DNA of 64,000 bases from Diphasiastrum complanatum (GCA_029204225.1 CM055102.1:47960870-48024869); one strand, 5' to 3'; positions 20,600 to 32,099 are shown, numbered from the stretch's first letter. Translations and numbers: made by a program. Notes: generated by a model not told the origin, from the letters alone.

Positions 20600-22237
20600 A
20601 CTTTCGGCGCCACCGGCGCCAATATTGTCCCCGGCACCAGCAGCGCCCCTGCTGCTCCCAGCGCCACTGTGACCAGAATTCAGCCGGCGACTACAATGAC
20701 ACAGCCGATTTTTCAAACATATTTTCAAGTATGAAAGCGCAACTAGAACCATTTTATGCTTCTGAGCTCTGGTAACAACCATCAAAGATACACTTGGTTC
20801 AGTAGGCTGAGCTATTAATCTTTGCTTGATCATAATCATATTCAATGGAGCAGTAATCGGTGGTGGTTTTGGTCTGGCTAGGCAATCTTAACAATGTCCA
20901 TAACCACATTCACGACAGAAAGGGACAAACTTTCCTTTATTCGGACATTCCGCAACTCTGTGGTTCTCTCCACATGCAAAGCATCCAAGTGGTGCTTTGG
21001 CCCATTGTCTAGCTACTTGGTGTTGTGCGGCATCATAGATAGTGTACTGCTCTGAAGGACCAATTTCTTGATCATTTACTGTGATTCCATTGCTCATTAA
21101 CATTGTAAGGCTCAGGTTCCATCATATTCACAAGAGGAGCTTGTTGTCCTGGTGGAACTGGCAAAGCTGGTCGTTCAAGATATCCAAGGGCAAAGTTGTG
21201 AGCCTTGTTCTTAGGATCAGGTCTCGTATAGGTAGTAGGTTCCCAATATTGAAGCTTAGCATACCTTTGTTGGATAATCTGAGGATTAAACGAGCAAAAG
21301 ACTGTTTCATGTCCCGTAGAATTGCACAAATGACATTAAGTATTCGTCATCCGTTGCTTCAAAGTTTGGACATTCGTCCATGTTGTGATTTCTCGCACAA
21401 ATTGAACACCAGACATTTTCCCGACTAGGAAAGATCTAAGCGAACTTTTCAGGTTCTTTGTTTGCTTTATCATGGAATTCCTCCAAGGCTTTCAGCTTAT
21501 CGTCGAACTGAGACTACATCTTATCCAACTACTTCTGCTGCCTTTGACCAAGTTTTTCGAACTCGTTCATCATTAATTCTACACTAACATTAATATTCGT
21601 AAATGCAATAGTGGTGGATATATTAGTGGTTTGCCCAACTGTATACAAAAGCATTCCAATATTTGGTTCATCGTCAGAATCTTCATCCTCCTCTCGTATC
21701 ACATCGTCCATAGCATTCTATAAAGATGTATACTCTGTATGGCGTTTCAACTCACGTAATCCTCTTGGGTAGATCTGCCAAAAACCACATAATCATAGCT
21801 TCATCAACAATTAGATCGGGATCACACTCATATCTGAGCTGTTTAACCCGTTCAATATAGTCTTGTACCCCTTCCCTCTTTCCCATTTTAATTTTAGTTA
21901 AAAGGAGAAAAAGATCTTCCATAAATTTTTGAGGCTTAAATCTTGTTATGAGGGCTTGTTTTACAATTTTCCAATTTGCATTTCTTGTTTCATCTTGATT
22001 ATAGAACCAATCTTGTGTAGCTCTAGTCAAGGAAATCAGAAATAGCCTAAGTTTATCTTGTGAAAAAACTTCACCATATACCTGACATGATTCTGAATAT
22101 ATTTTGAGAAATCTAATAGGATTAGATAACCTATTATACTTTGGAATCTCTAACCAAGGTGACCTTCTAACAATCACTAGTGAACATCCATCGGAGCTCC
22201 TCCTCCATCGGCCATAATCGCAAATTATGATTGACAA
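20600..22237 (-). pseudogene. Ty3/gypsy gag with several zinc knuckles
   Basis: Minus-strand gag relic. From about 22180 to 21755 the frame fits the retrotransposon gag capsid domain (LFLISLTRATQDWFYN, WKIVKQALITRFKP, YIERVKQLRYEC), closing at an in-frame TGA. A second frame near 21530-21711 is acidic (REEDEDSDDEP) then glutamine-rich. Nucleic-acid-binding knuckles follow: CSICARNHNMDEC near 21405, CHLCNSTGHETVFC near 21320 after a one-base frameshift, CFACGENHRVAEC near 20960 and CRECGYGHC near 20895. After a stop the frame goes on to VVTRAQK, a hinge common before gypsy protease, and a Gly/Ala/Ser-rich tail. No protease or RT follows. Confidence 0.68.
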
Positions 22238-23552
22238 TGAGATTGGATCTAGATTTTTGAATCAATTTCTATTTCAGATCAGATCTGTAAACTTATATCA
22301 CTTGACAATAATCAAATTTTTAAATTTCTGGAAAAAGATTTATAATCAAGCAATTGACACTTCTAAACAGAGATTTTTCTCAAAATCACTATCGGAATGT
22401 AACAGAATGACTCAAAAATTTGACAGAGGCTAGATTTGGTAGATTAGAACCTAAAAATAGAACAAACGAAGGTTTCTTGGTGAAGGTAGTCTCAACGAAG
22501 GTTATTCACTACTATTTTGGGTAAAAAATCATTGATCTGGCTATTTTTTGACAAACCTGGTAAAAATAACCTTCGTCGAACTCACAGACAGTAAATCTAA
22601 CTCAGATAAAGCTAGGGTAGAACTGGCGAAGGTTCTTGTAGGCGAACCATCAGTTTTTCCAACTGGGCGAGGATTAAAATAGATTTTTTGCAAGATTCTG
22701 ATTGCAAAAAAGTTTTATCTTGCTGAACTCTTAGATGATATTTTACTATAAATAGAATCCTCAGAAGAGTCAACGAATGTTTCGATGAAGGTTGCAAGAG
22801 TAATACTATTATTTCTACAAAAACACCTCTTTTTGAAAAAAAAATAGATCAATATGACAAATGGCCTTGACAAAAACCGTTGATTATCAGAAATAGTAAG
22901 TAGGAGCGACACAATCTCTAGCGAAGGTTCCTCTCAAATAACTGATATTTTTGCAGAAATTTGTAAATTTCCTACAAAAGGTTATCAACAACTAGATGAA
23001 CAATCACCTTGGTCTTTTATTTTTGGTATTATTTTTTGCCGAACTGACAATAGATAGAATTGAATCACACCTATGCACAATGAATCGAGCGAAGGTTCTT
23101 TTTCTATAGTTTTAGAGTTTTAGTGGTTTTTGGCTATTTTCTGATATTTTGCAAATCTGTTGGGAATTAGCCTTCGCCCTTCAATATTAAGGTTCTATGA
23201 GTGAAACCAAAGCTTCCTGCAACTCGGCGAAGGTTTCTTGTAAGAGGGTAAAAAGCTATCAGATCTAATGACAATTTTGCCTCCTTTCTGCTCAAATCTG
23301 GTAGAAATAACCGATTTGAGTTGTTTTTCCTGATTTCTCAAATCCAAATGGATGTTAAGATTGGTGATCTTAGTAGCTTCCCCTACTCAACAATCAGATT
23401 AGATTTCAAACAAGAAGATCCACTTAAATCAAGCAAAATCACTCTCAATCTGACCCTAAAATGCAATTTTAACCCTACTTATGCCAAAACAAGATGCCTA
23501 ATGCAAGCTAACATCCATCAAAACATGTTGCAAATTGATAAATTGGCATAGC
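22238..23552 (-). other. Gypsy leader with repeated CGAAGGTT words
   Basis: About 1.3 kb between gag and the PBS. The word CGAAGGTT, its one-mismatch forms or its complement AACCTTCG occurs about nine times between 22466 and 23235 at irregular spacing. No coding sequence was seen. Confidence 0.5.
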
Positions 23553-23570
23553 TCCTCGACAACAACACCA
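23553..23570 (-). other. Decayed gypsy primer-binding site
   Basis: The minus strand reads TGGTGTTGTTGTCGAGGA. Compared with the tRNA-Asp-type PBS used by many plant gypsy elements (TGGCGCCGTTGCCGGGGA) it has five differences, all transitions (four C to T, one G to A). It lies four bases from the LTR end. Confidence 0.6.
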
Positions 23571-23574
23571 AAAT

Positions 23575-24165
23575 TGTTGTGGGGCTATTTCCTACCCTAG
23601 CCTCAACCCAAGATCCAAGCACACAAGCATCAAGGAGATGAGGTTAGATGTCACGCGGAGGTTCGATCCCATGAGAGCGATAGCATAAATCAAAATCCAG
23701 CATGCATTGATGATCCACAATTAACAATAAGATCTTTTCACACTAAGCTTTAATTCTACAATCCTTAACACTAAGTCCACAATGATGATAGCTTACTCTT
23801 CTCTCTCTCCCTTTCTCTCTCACAAAAAGCATAAGAATTAGCAAATCCAACAATAATTAAATCCAATAACCAGCGAACACAAGAAGCATGAGAGATGGAA
23901 GAAAAGAGTTAGAGAGCAAGGACATTCACATTCCATTCCATAAGAGGGCCAACCTGCTTGTATTGAAATGAAGAGAAAACATGTTTTACAATCTCAAGTT
24001 TGCACTATTTATAGTGTCCAATTCTAACCTAAGTTTTCACAAAATGGAGGGAACCCATTCAAAAATTGGAGGGAACCAATTTGAATTTGAATTTCGATGG
24101 GAACCCCTATTTTATTCATTAACTCAATTTCTAGACCCTGCGACATTAAAAGTCCCGCAAAAAGG
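23575..24165 (-). repeat. Gypsy 5' LTR, outer end uncertain
   Basis: On the minus strand the LTR ends ...AGCCCCACAACA beside the PBS. A TATA box (CTATAAATAG) lies near 24005-24015, followed by pyrimidine-rich sequence, as in plant LTR promoters. The outer end is not clear; copia B RNase H begins near 24170, so the gypsy element probably inserted into copia B. Confidence 0.55.
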
Positions 24166-24169
24166 CCTC

Positions 24170-25610
24170 TAAGAAAATGGAACTGAACTTTTATGTGTTT
24201 AGTTCTAGGATGAGTACGTGGGTTCAAAGATAGAGCTATGCAGCTCTGATTGTCACAGTGGAGTATTGTTGGACTGATCTGTGGGAATTGTAGATCTTGT
24301 AGTAGCCTTCTTAGCCAAATTATCTCCTTCACTGTTGATGTAGCTGCAGCATATTTGGATTCTGTGGAGGACAACGAAATGCATTTATGCTTTCCGCTGT
24401 TCCATGAAATGGGTCCTCCTGCAAGGAAACAAATATAACCTGATGTGGATTTTCTAGTATCCACATCTTCAGCGCCCTAATCTAAGTCTGAATATGTGAT
24501 TAGTGTGAGTGCAGTTTCTGTATTACCACTGTAGCTCAAAGCATAGTGCTTCAAAGCTTGAATGTACCTTAGAACTCTTTGCAGAGCTTTCCAGTGTTGT
24601 AAGCCTGGATTGGACATGTATTGAGATAGTGTGCTTACTGCATATGCAAGATCAGGTCGTGTGCAAAGGTCGTGTGCAAACCATAGAATACATTATAGAT
24701 CCTATGATGGATTGATAAGGATACCTGCACATTTCTTGTTGATTTGCTTGAGTTTTGGGACACATGTCTTTGGACAACTTAGATCCTGGATTCATAGGTG
24801 TGTTTGTGGGCCTACAGTCCTCCATGCCATATCTACAAAGTACATTGATAAGATAGAACTCTTGGCTTATAGCGATCCTTCTACTTTCGTGATCTCTACT
24901 GATCTCCATACCGAGAAGGTAATGGATTGGCAAACTCTGATGAAAGCAGAGATTTGGTTTCCTGTAATAATTGATTTGAATTGCTGATAATTAAAGAATC
25001 ATCAACATATAATGCTATTACAACATAGCTTGACCCTTTACGTTTGAGATACACATTAGAGTCTATGGAGCAAGAAGTAAAATTATGATGTAACAAGAAG
25101 TGATTGATTTCTTCATACCAGACCCTGGGAGCTTGCTTTTTGCCTTGAAGGACGTAGCCTTTTGGTTGATAAATGAATATGTCTTCTTGTATGTATCCGT
25201 GAAGGAATGCTGTTTGGACGTCCCATCTGGTGAATGTCCAAATCATGTGTAGCAGCTATAGCCAGAAAGGTGCAAATAGATTGATGCTTTACCACTGGAC
25301 TAAAGGTGTCAGTGTAATCTATTCCATAGACTTGCTCAAAGTCTTTAACCACTAAACGAGCTTTCCATTTGGATTTTTATCCATCTGGCTTATGCTTTAG
25401 CTTGAAGATCCATTTAGAGTCAATAGGCTTTATACTTACAGGAGGATTAACAAGACTCCAGGTTTTGTTCTTCATTAAAGAATGGTACTCATCATCCATG
25501 GCAGCTTTCCATTCGTCTGCATTGGGCATTGACAATGCTTCTACATTAGTAGGATAGTTCTTGAAAGCTTGATTATGGTTGTTGAGAAAATACTTTAGTT
25601 TACCTTTAAG
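24170..25610 (-). pseudogene. Copia B: RT and RNase H remnant
   Basis: Minus-strand copia pol. From high to low coordinates: linker with WKAAMDDEY; RT start (DSKWIFKLK, then GIDYTDTFSPVVKHQSI); W-D-V-Q-T-A-F-L-H-G-Y near 25225; KQAPRVWYEEI joined to the preceding region by a short deletion that removed the usual CRL.K.LYGL; active site ALYVDDSLIIS near 24990; HYLLGMEISRD; RNase H with STSGYICFL, ALSL and HCDNQSCI, ending near 24170 at KHIKVQFHFLR. Several frameshifts break it. No LTR of its own is seen. Confidence 0.8.
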
Positions 25611-25779
25611 TTAACGTGTTGGAATTCGATGCTCAGCCTCAAATCCATTCATTAATGAGCATCCAAACCATAAATAGAAGGCTCAAATTTTTGAGCAAAA
25701 TAAATTCAGAATCAAATTTTCTAGAATTTTTTTATACCGGATCGACTCGACAAATTTTGCCAATGTTTTCCATATTGTT

Positions 25780-25867
25780 TTTGGAATAGAAGCTAGTTTA
25801 GTGTGCAATCATTCATTCTCTTGATCCTTTGTACTTGCAGCTGGCTCACACGTGTGAAAAGTTCTCA
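25780..25867 (+). repeat. 3' end of a family-Y copia 5' LTR
   Basis: The segment GTGTGCAATCATTCAT... to ...GTGAAAAGTTCTCA lies directly before a PBS and resembles the ends of the LTRs at 28873-29176 and 56417-57160. The left part is missing. It contains the palindrome TCACACGTGTGA at 25846-25857. Confidence 0.6.
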
Positions 25868-25879
25868 TGGTATCAGAGC
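25868..25879 (+). other. Family-Y copia primer-binding site
   Basis: Perfect TGGTATCAGAGC directly after the LTR end. Confidence 0.88.
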
Positions 25880-26622
25880 TTGATAGGAGAATACACATCT
25901 AATCATTGCTTTGTCAAATGGAATGACTTCTCATCATTGTTGGTGAAATTTTGCCTCTTACTAGCACTCGATTTTGAGCTAACTAGATCCACACTATCAT
26001 CACTTATTAATGTATCTTTTTCTCTGATTTTAGAGCTGTACGACCTACTATAGCAGCACGTGTGAGGCCTCTAATCAAGATAGAATGGGGGCTATGTTAC
26101 TTCTCATTTTTTCCATCCATGTTGCATATGAATGGAAAGCTAATCAAGTGTAGATTGTGATGCAAGTGACTTCAAGAAGATTGGTGGATCCTAAGGAGAG
26201 TTCTTGGCATTCAAAGTGAGGCATATTGAAGAAGAAAAACAGAGTTTTACATGCTTGAAGGCTGTACTATCAAAGATCCTTTATTGTAGGAGTCAAAATA
26301 GCAAATTTTGACTATTTTTCAATTTTCTTCAATCTAAGAATTATTGTTTGGATCTATGATCCTATGAATGGATGAAACTTTCTAAATGATAAATCTGACT
26401 TTTTTAAGCTACTTCACACGTGTGAGCTCAGATTTACTTCATCCACTTATGCTTTGAAAAATAAAGTGCAAATTTTGACTAGCACCTAGAAATTGTCATT
26501 TTTGGCCGTCTTTGAGTTCTCAATTATTTGTTACTTGATTCCAAGAAATCAATAGTTTACATTTGATTAGTGTTGAACCTCTGAAAACATTCATTTAGTA
26601 AGCCAAAATCAATTCTCTAGGC
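25880..26622 (+). other. Family-Y copia leader
   Basis: Untranslated leader of about 740 bp. It holds a second copy of the palindrome TCACACGTGTGA at 26414-26425. No coding sequence. Confidence 0.5.
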
Positions 26623-27580
26623 ATGACTTCAATGGGATCTTATCTATTAGAACAAAGTGAGAGACTCACTTCTACAAATTATGGCACATGGAAAGTGAGG
26701 ATAGAATCCATTCTTGTACTTCAAGATTTAATAGATATAGTGAATGGGAATGAGGAGGAGCCTACTAATCCTCAAGAAATTCCCAAATTCAAGAAAAGAG
26801 CACGTGTTGCTCTTCATGTTTTAAAGCTAAATGTCTCTAATGAAGTTCTAAGAGAGATTAGTTCTTGTGTCAATGCTCAAGAAGCATGGAGTACTCTTCA
26901 ATCCATTTATGAGTCTAAAAACACTTCAAGAGACCTTACTCTAAGAAATATGATCAAAGTTTTCAAAGAAAGGATGAAAGTGCTTCATCCTATGTCTCTA
27001 GAGTCAAGGATCTCCGTAAAGATCTTTGTTGCATAGATGATTCTATCAAATCCAAAGAAATTGTTCAAGTTATTTTGAATGGATTAAGTGAGGATTTTTA
27101 TACCATTGTTCAATCTTATGCAATTAAAGAGGACTTACCCTCTTTAGAAGTCTTATAAGGAGTCTTGATAGCCGAGGAGCATAGGCATCAAACTCGAGTG
27201 GAAAGATTTGAGAGATTGTCTCTCAAGGATGGAGGAAGTGATCAAGCACTCTTCACCAAATCCAAGGAGAAGAGAAAAGACAATAAGAATGGCATGAGCT
27301 CCAAGGACAACACAAAAGCAATGGAGAAGACATCCGAGGAGGAACCAAGCTCATCCAATGTGAAGAAGAACAAGTACAAGGTTACTTGTTTCTCATGTGG
27401 CAAAAAGGGCATTTTGCCTCCCAATGCTACAAAAGGAAAAAACAAGCCAACAACGCTTGTGAAGATGAATCTCCTTGTGACAAAGAAGATTCACTTATGA
27501 TGTCTAACTTTTCATCTTCCTCTTTCAAGCATTCTAATGTATGGTGGCTGGATAGTGGTGCCTCATCTTCTTTTAAAACC
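26623..27580 (+). pseudogene. Family-Y copia gag and protease start
   Basis: ATG at 26623 opens a gag frame (TSTNYGTWKVRIESIL near residue 16; ALHVLKLNVSNEVLREI). A frameshift near 26980 moves gag to a second frame (VKDLRKDLCCIDDSIKSKEI, VQVILNGL), which a TAA breaks near 27157. The charged region follows, then zinc knuckle CFSCGKKG near 27390; a one-base shift completes it as HFASQCYKRKK. The protease motif WWLDSGASSS lies near 27545-27570. The element then stops abruptly at about 27580, with integrase, RT and RNase H absent. The unknown antisense gene 27608-28860 follows. Confidence 0.82.
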
Positions 27581-27607
27581 TAAAAAATGGAAAGACAAAA
27601 AACTACA

Positions 27608-28860
27608 TTAAAACCTCTCCATTTTTTGTCCTTTAATAAGTTCTGATTCATCCAACTTCAGTACCAAGACTATCTTACTGTCTACTTTTTTCATGGAAAT
27701 ATCATAGAAATGTAAAATTTTAATAACATATTCATATCTACAAACAAGTTATTTGACTGATTGTAAGACATGGATTTTTTGTCCTTTGATTGATATATTT
27801 CCCCAATATGTAATGGAACACGCATAATCTTTTGAATTCCTCTATTCAATGAATCACGCTCGGGTTTTATTTGGAATGGTCGTGGAATAAGAAATTTCTT
27901 AATGCTAACCAGCGTAAAAGCCTCTTTGATAATCTTAAATATGGTGCCATAAGCATCTCTGTTTATTCCAGCAAAATCACATGCTCCTAGAATTATAGTA
28001 TTTTCAAGTATTTTTTGTACTTCAATCATTAATGCATCAACAATTTTTATCTTAACACAATTGTTTCAATTATTGGTCATCAATGACTCAGTTGATTTTG
28101 TTGTCAACACAGAGCCCAAAGACTTGCCTATAGTAGCATTGTCTTTCACATTTTGATTCCCAACCAACGCAAATCTATAAAAAAATAAAATAATAATAAT
28201 AGATGATTAATGTTACAGTTTACAATCATGCAAAAACACTATAAGATTGTAACTCGAAGTAAAAAAAAGACTGCAAAGGTCAAAAGTCAAAAACTTACTT
28301 GAATGCATAAATTATCCGTTTCTGATCTCCTGTTGATGACAAATTATGAATATTTGTGTTGATAACTCGCTTTTGTTTTTTTGTTTTTACCTTTTTACCT
28401 ATCAAGTCAACATCTTTCAATTGTTGTGAGTATGCAATTCGATTTTCATTTGACCAATGTCTTTTCTTGTACTCACCATGATTTTTTGTGACAATTCACT
28501 AGTATTTAGTAGATTTTCATTTTCTTTTTGGAGAACCTCATTCTCTAGCAATTTTATTCGCAAAATATTGTTTTTTTGAGCACAATCTGAAGATATACGT
28601 CTAATTACATCCTCTAAACAATGGATTCTTTCCATTGAAAATGCATTACCATATTCTTCTAATATTTTACAATCAACCTAGCGAACCAATATTTCCATGG
28701 GAGAAAAAATATACCAAATGAGTAGTTGAAGATAGTTTGGGATGTTGCATGGAATATGGATCTTAAGGATATAATGTCTCGTCTACCCAGAGGTCCAAAT
28801 TTCTTTTCCCGTCAGCCCTATAGCGCAAACAATCATCATCTGATAAGCAAGATGCTTTGA
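27608..28860 (-). pseudogene. Unknown spliced gene remnant, antisense in copia Y
   Basis: I do not recognise this family. The N-terminal part is visible as DCLRYRADGKRNLDLWVDE and PYSMQHPKLSSTTH near 28700-28850. A helical, coiled-coil-like segment follows (LLENEVLQKENENLLN near 28540), then a frameshift in an A-run, then a basic segment (YSQQLKDVDLIGKKVKTKK) to a donor at 28298. Intron 28175-28298 is 124 nt, GT..AG, and joins codons in phase (AFK|FALVGNQNV). The last exon has one TGA, then 112 open codons with GACDFAGINRDAYGTIFKII and PRPFQIKPERDSLNRGI. A final frameshift leads to LVLKLDESELIKGQKMERF and a stop. It is clearly former coding sequence of one gene. Role unknown. Confidence 0.6.
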
Positions 28861-28872
28861 CACCTCTTTTAA

Positions 28873-29176
28873 TGTGTGGAGGATAGTCATAATCATTTTA
28901 GTTCATTTATGATGAGTTTTGCACATTCTCTTTCTACCAGATAGTTCATGTACTTTTTCTCTTTCTACCTGAGTGCAAGCCAATTCCATACTTAGTTTTT
29001 TTCATCACAAGTTGCCTTTGAATGTGTACGTTGAATGGTGAATGTATGATGCATGTTTAGTGTGATCTTGCTACATTGATTCAATCTAGTTGGTGCTAGA
29101 TCTATGTGCAATCATACACATTTTAGGAGATCATTCACATTGTTTGGACTGTCCCCACATGTGTGAAAAGTACACA
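28873..29176 (+). repeat. Family-Y LTR, 5'-truncated
   Basis: Begins inside the family-Y LTR (GTGTGGAGGATAGTCATAATC matches 44115-44150 and 56485-56525) and runs to the LTR end CACATGTGTGAAAAGTACACA. No PBS follows, so it fits a 3' LTR. With 25780-27580 it frames the unknown antisense gene. Confidence 0.65.
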
Positions 29177-30560
29177 GTAAAAGCCCCGTGTTTGATTTGT
29201 GTTATGAAAAACAATATCATACTAGATGATTATCTCATGCGAAGCCATGTAAAAAAATTGAGGTGAGCAATGTGAAAGGGGTTACTTCCTATTCAAGCTA
29301 GGCTATTTAGTGCTTCTTTTTCACAAAAGCATGTGTATAAAAACTTGATTATTTTTTATTATCTTTTGATTAGTTCATATTTACAACAGTTCTATGTTTA
29401 TTACAACGATTTTCCAAAAAACAGTATAAAACTAGTGTGGTTGATTATTTTGACGGTCATGAATGAAATGTCTTTCAAATTGAATAAAACGTAGAGTTAA
29501 ACTAGAAAATGGAGACTTTGAATATGAAATTGTGAATATTTTGAGTGTGGATTTTCTTACTCTAAATAAGGATAATGGATATTTTGAATTTTAATCATGA
29601 TACTCTACATGCTAATTGTAAATACTATGAGCATTAATGTGAGTACTTCGAATAATTATTTTGAACTTTTTGAATACTAATCACGAATATTCCAATTACT
29701 ATACATGGATATCAAATAGTCTAATTTTCTAACTGAATATTGTAAGAGTGGTTAAGAAGAAAACTAAGGTCCAAAAATACATATGTTTGTAAAATATTGA
29801 TATTTAGTTTTTTAGTCAAGAACCAGATGAATCATGTATGTAATATATCGTACGATCAAAAGTTGATGCTTTTGCATAGGTTGAAACTTCATATGGTGAA
29901 CGCTTCTATGTATTTTGGCATTATCAACCTATGGGATCACAAAAATTTGAACTTGGGTGGACAAGCCCAACTTAAGCACCATACATCGACTCAACATGTG
30001 TGGGAAGATGCAAATGCCGCTATGAAGTAATTTAATACACAATGTTCTAATCACTCTCGAAGCTTCCTCTTTGAAAAAAATGCAGTTCAAAGTTTGATGC
30101 AAACAGTTTCATAGATATTGTGAAATGCTGTTGTATAAAAGCGTTAACAGATATCATGATTGTCAGATAATACTAAGTTCATCATTATGAATCTATTATT
30201 GTATTATTCAAAACATATTGACATTAGATTAACATCATGAATCGTTATCATGAAAGTGTAATAATTAAACAAATAATAGTTAATGTCATTAGCTACATAC
30301 AAACAGAAAAAGTATCACCAATCATTATTATTCAACATAAAAAAGAACATTCTTGATTCGAAGTGACAAAATCATTTGAAGTACAATCATTTTTTAATGT
30401 TATAACATATCCAGCATGTCTATGCATTTTGGGGGGGGGGGGAGGTGAATCCCAACAATACCTAGGGGCTGCTTATGCTGGGTGCTGGAAATGAATACGA
30501 ATAATGAGCTTGCACTACATTCATGGGCTGCATAGGCAAGACCGTTGTCAGAGTTTAAAC
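29177..30560. other. AT-rich non-coding stretch
   Basis: No gene recognised. GAATATT-type words are frequent near 29520-29720. A run of 12 G lies near 30431. A 77-codon open frame at 29797-30030 shows no known motif. Confidence 0.35.
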
Positions 30561-31077
30561 CATCAGGGTATTACATTACTATTGGGTAGGCAAGGGCATT
30601 GCCGCATTGTGGAATCGACCCATTAGTAAACTTCTTATAGTTTTTATGCAGTCTGGAACTTTCATTACTTTTCAGAATTTTTGTTTCCAGAAGGGCAAAG
30701 GGTAAAATTTTCACAGGTATAAGATCTGAGCCAGAACTTAGGAATCTTGGATCTAGTGGATGCCAGACAACCTTCTTATTAAACAAATCAACCGAAACCA
30801 GCAGAATGGCCTATTTGATTTCCCCTTTTCAGTTTCGGGATATCAACTTTTCTTAGGCTGGTTTTTACAATATAGATGGGCAAGCAAGTAGTGTAGCCAT
30901 TTGTATTTATTTCAAAGAAGCCAATAAAGAATAAACCCTATAGACGGCAATCACCGATACATTGCATTCTGTACTCTTTGGGCAGAATTGGTGTTAACAT
31001 TTGCATAAAGTAGACCTATTTAGGAGAAATAAGCTTACAAGTAAAAATCTTCAAGATGTCACTATCCAGCTTAACAG

Positions 31078-31203
31078 TCACCTATGGTGATATGTGGAAT
31101 CACCCATCTCACAGAAAGAGAAGAGGGCTTCTTGACTAAGTTTTGAAGCCACAAGCTGCAATTGAAACCCGATCATGCCCAACAACTTGCTGAAGAAATC
31201 ATC
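31078..31203 (-). CDS. Possible terminal exon, unknown protein
   Basis: Follows a strong acceptor (tract plus CCTGCAG) and is open for about 41 codons: DDFFSKLLGMIGFQLQLVA, then LSQEALFSFCEM and the stop. Composition is plausible for a helical protein end. No family recognised and upstream coding exons are uncertain. Confidence 0.25.
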   Translation of the reverse strand, partial: DDFFSKLLGMIGFQLQLVASKLSQEALFSFCEMGDSTYHHR

Positions 31204-31393
31204 CTGCAGGATCAAATTCAGTTTATCACTAAGACCCAAAAGATAAAAAAGTAGTACAAGCTTTTCTAAAAAAGGGTGACAAGAAGCAAGAAAAGATAAA
31301 GAAACGAAACTGTAACATGCCACATGTATGCTACTCAGATGAAACTGAAACTAGGAAGTAAGGATAACTGTTAAGATCCACCTTAATCTCCCC

Positions 31394-31525
31394 CTATACA
31401 TTCACACGCATCGAAGCTATGTACGGGCTTGGCAACCCATGCAACCGCTCCAAGGCCTGAGTTACGAGCTCCATTGAAGCAGCTGCAAGTCTCACAAGCT
31501 CAAGCAAAAGGACCCAGTTAGCCAT
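31394..31525 (-). CDS. Small ORF of 43 codons
   Basis: ATG at 31523-31525 to TAG at 31394-31396. The peptide starts MANWVLLLELVRLAAASMEL, an amphipathic, leucine/alanine-rich helix. The donor-like GTAAGA lies just upstream of the ATG, so splicing might remove it. A real micro-peptide is possible but unproven. Confidence 0.2.
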   Translation of the reverse strand: MANWVLLLELVRLAAASMELVTQALERLHGLPSPYIASMRVNV

Positions 31526-32099
31526 CTCTTACCCTCTCTATGTCCCTTTCGAAGCTGCTACCTCCAGAATCCCATCACAAACAGCTGGGATACATTACAA
31601 TTTACTAGGTCTGAAATTGCTCTCATACTTCACAAATCTGTCTCTTCCGCAATTAAATAGATCAACAAAACAACCGCTAAGCTAAGAGATTATAGCCAAA
31701 ACTAGCAAAACGAGACACAAATGAAAACCCGAAAGCCTAAGAAAATACGAAAGACTCATAAACATCGTGACATGTTTCTTTCATCGTCTGTCTCTCTATC
31801 CTGGGAACTTACCTGGAAGATATACCTTAACGGCAACGGCACTATACTCGTTGCAAGCAAGGAATGTGCAATACTGGACTAGGAAGATCATTTAAGTTAT
31901 TGATCCGGAAACGAAGGAGGAACGAAGAGCATAGATGTAGCTGCTGCGATCAGTAGAGATCCTGAGGAGGATGAAGGGAGAGAAGGCGAATGAATTAGTG
32001 AATCCCCCCATCCCTTTGTTCCGTAGCATTATCCATTTTGCTTGTGGTGGACTAGCACCCCCAACAGCCTAGTGCCACATTGTCTCTTTTCATTTTTTC

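Larger units (their letters stand above)
30561..32040 (-). other. Gene-like stretch with splice signals (minus strand)
   Basis: Reads like a transcribed host locus on the minus strand. A pyrimidine-rich 5'UTR-like stretch near 31900-32030 is followed by a donor (CTTCCAG|GTAAGTTC near 31812), acceptor-like TATCCCAG near 31590, donor GAGAGG|GTAAGA near 31535, and acceptor CCTGCAG|GATG at 31203. Small frames lie in and between these. No protein family is recognised, so it may be a non-coding RNA gene, a short-peptide gene or a gene fragment. Confidence 0.3.

Noticed and set aside
19133-24165. One complete gypsy element from 19133 to 24165
   Set aside because: The two putative LTRs (19133-20033 and 23575-24165) do not match each other, and pol is absent.
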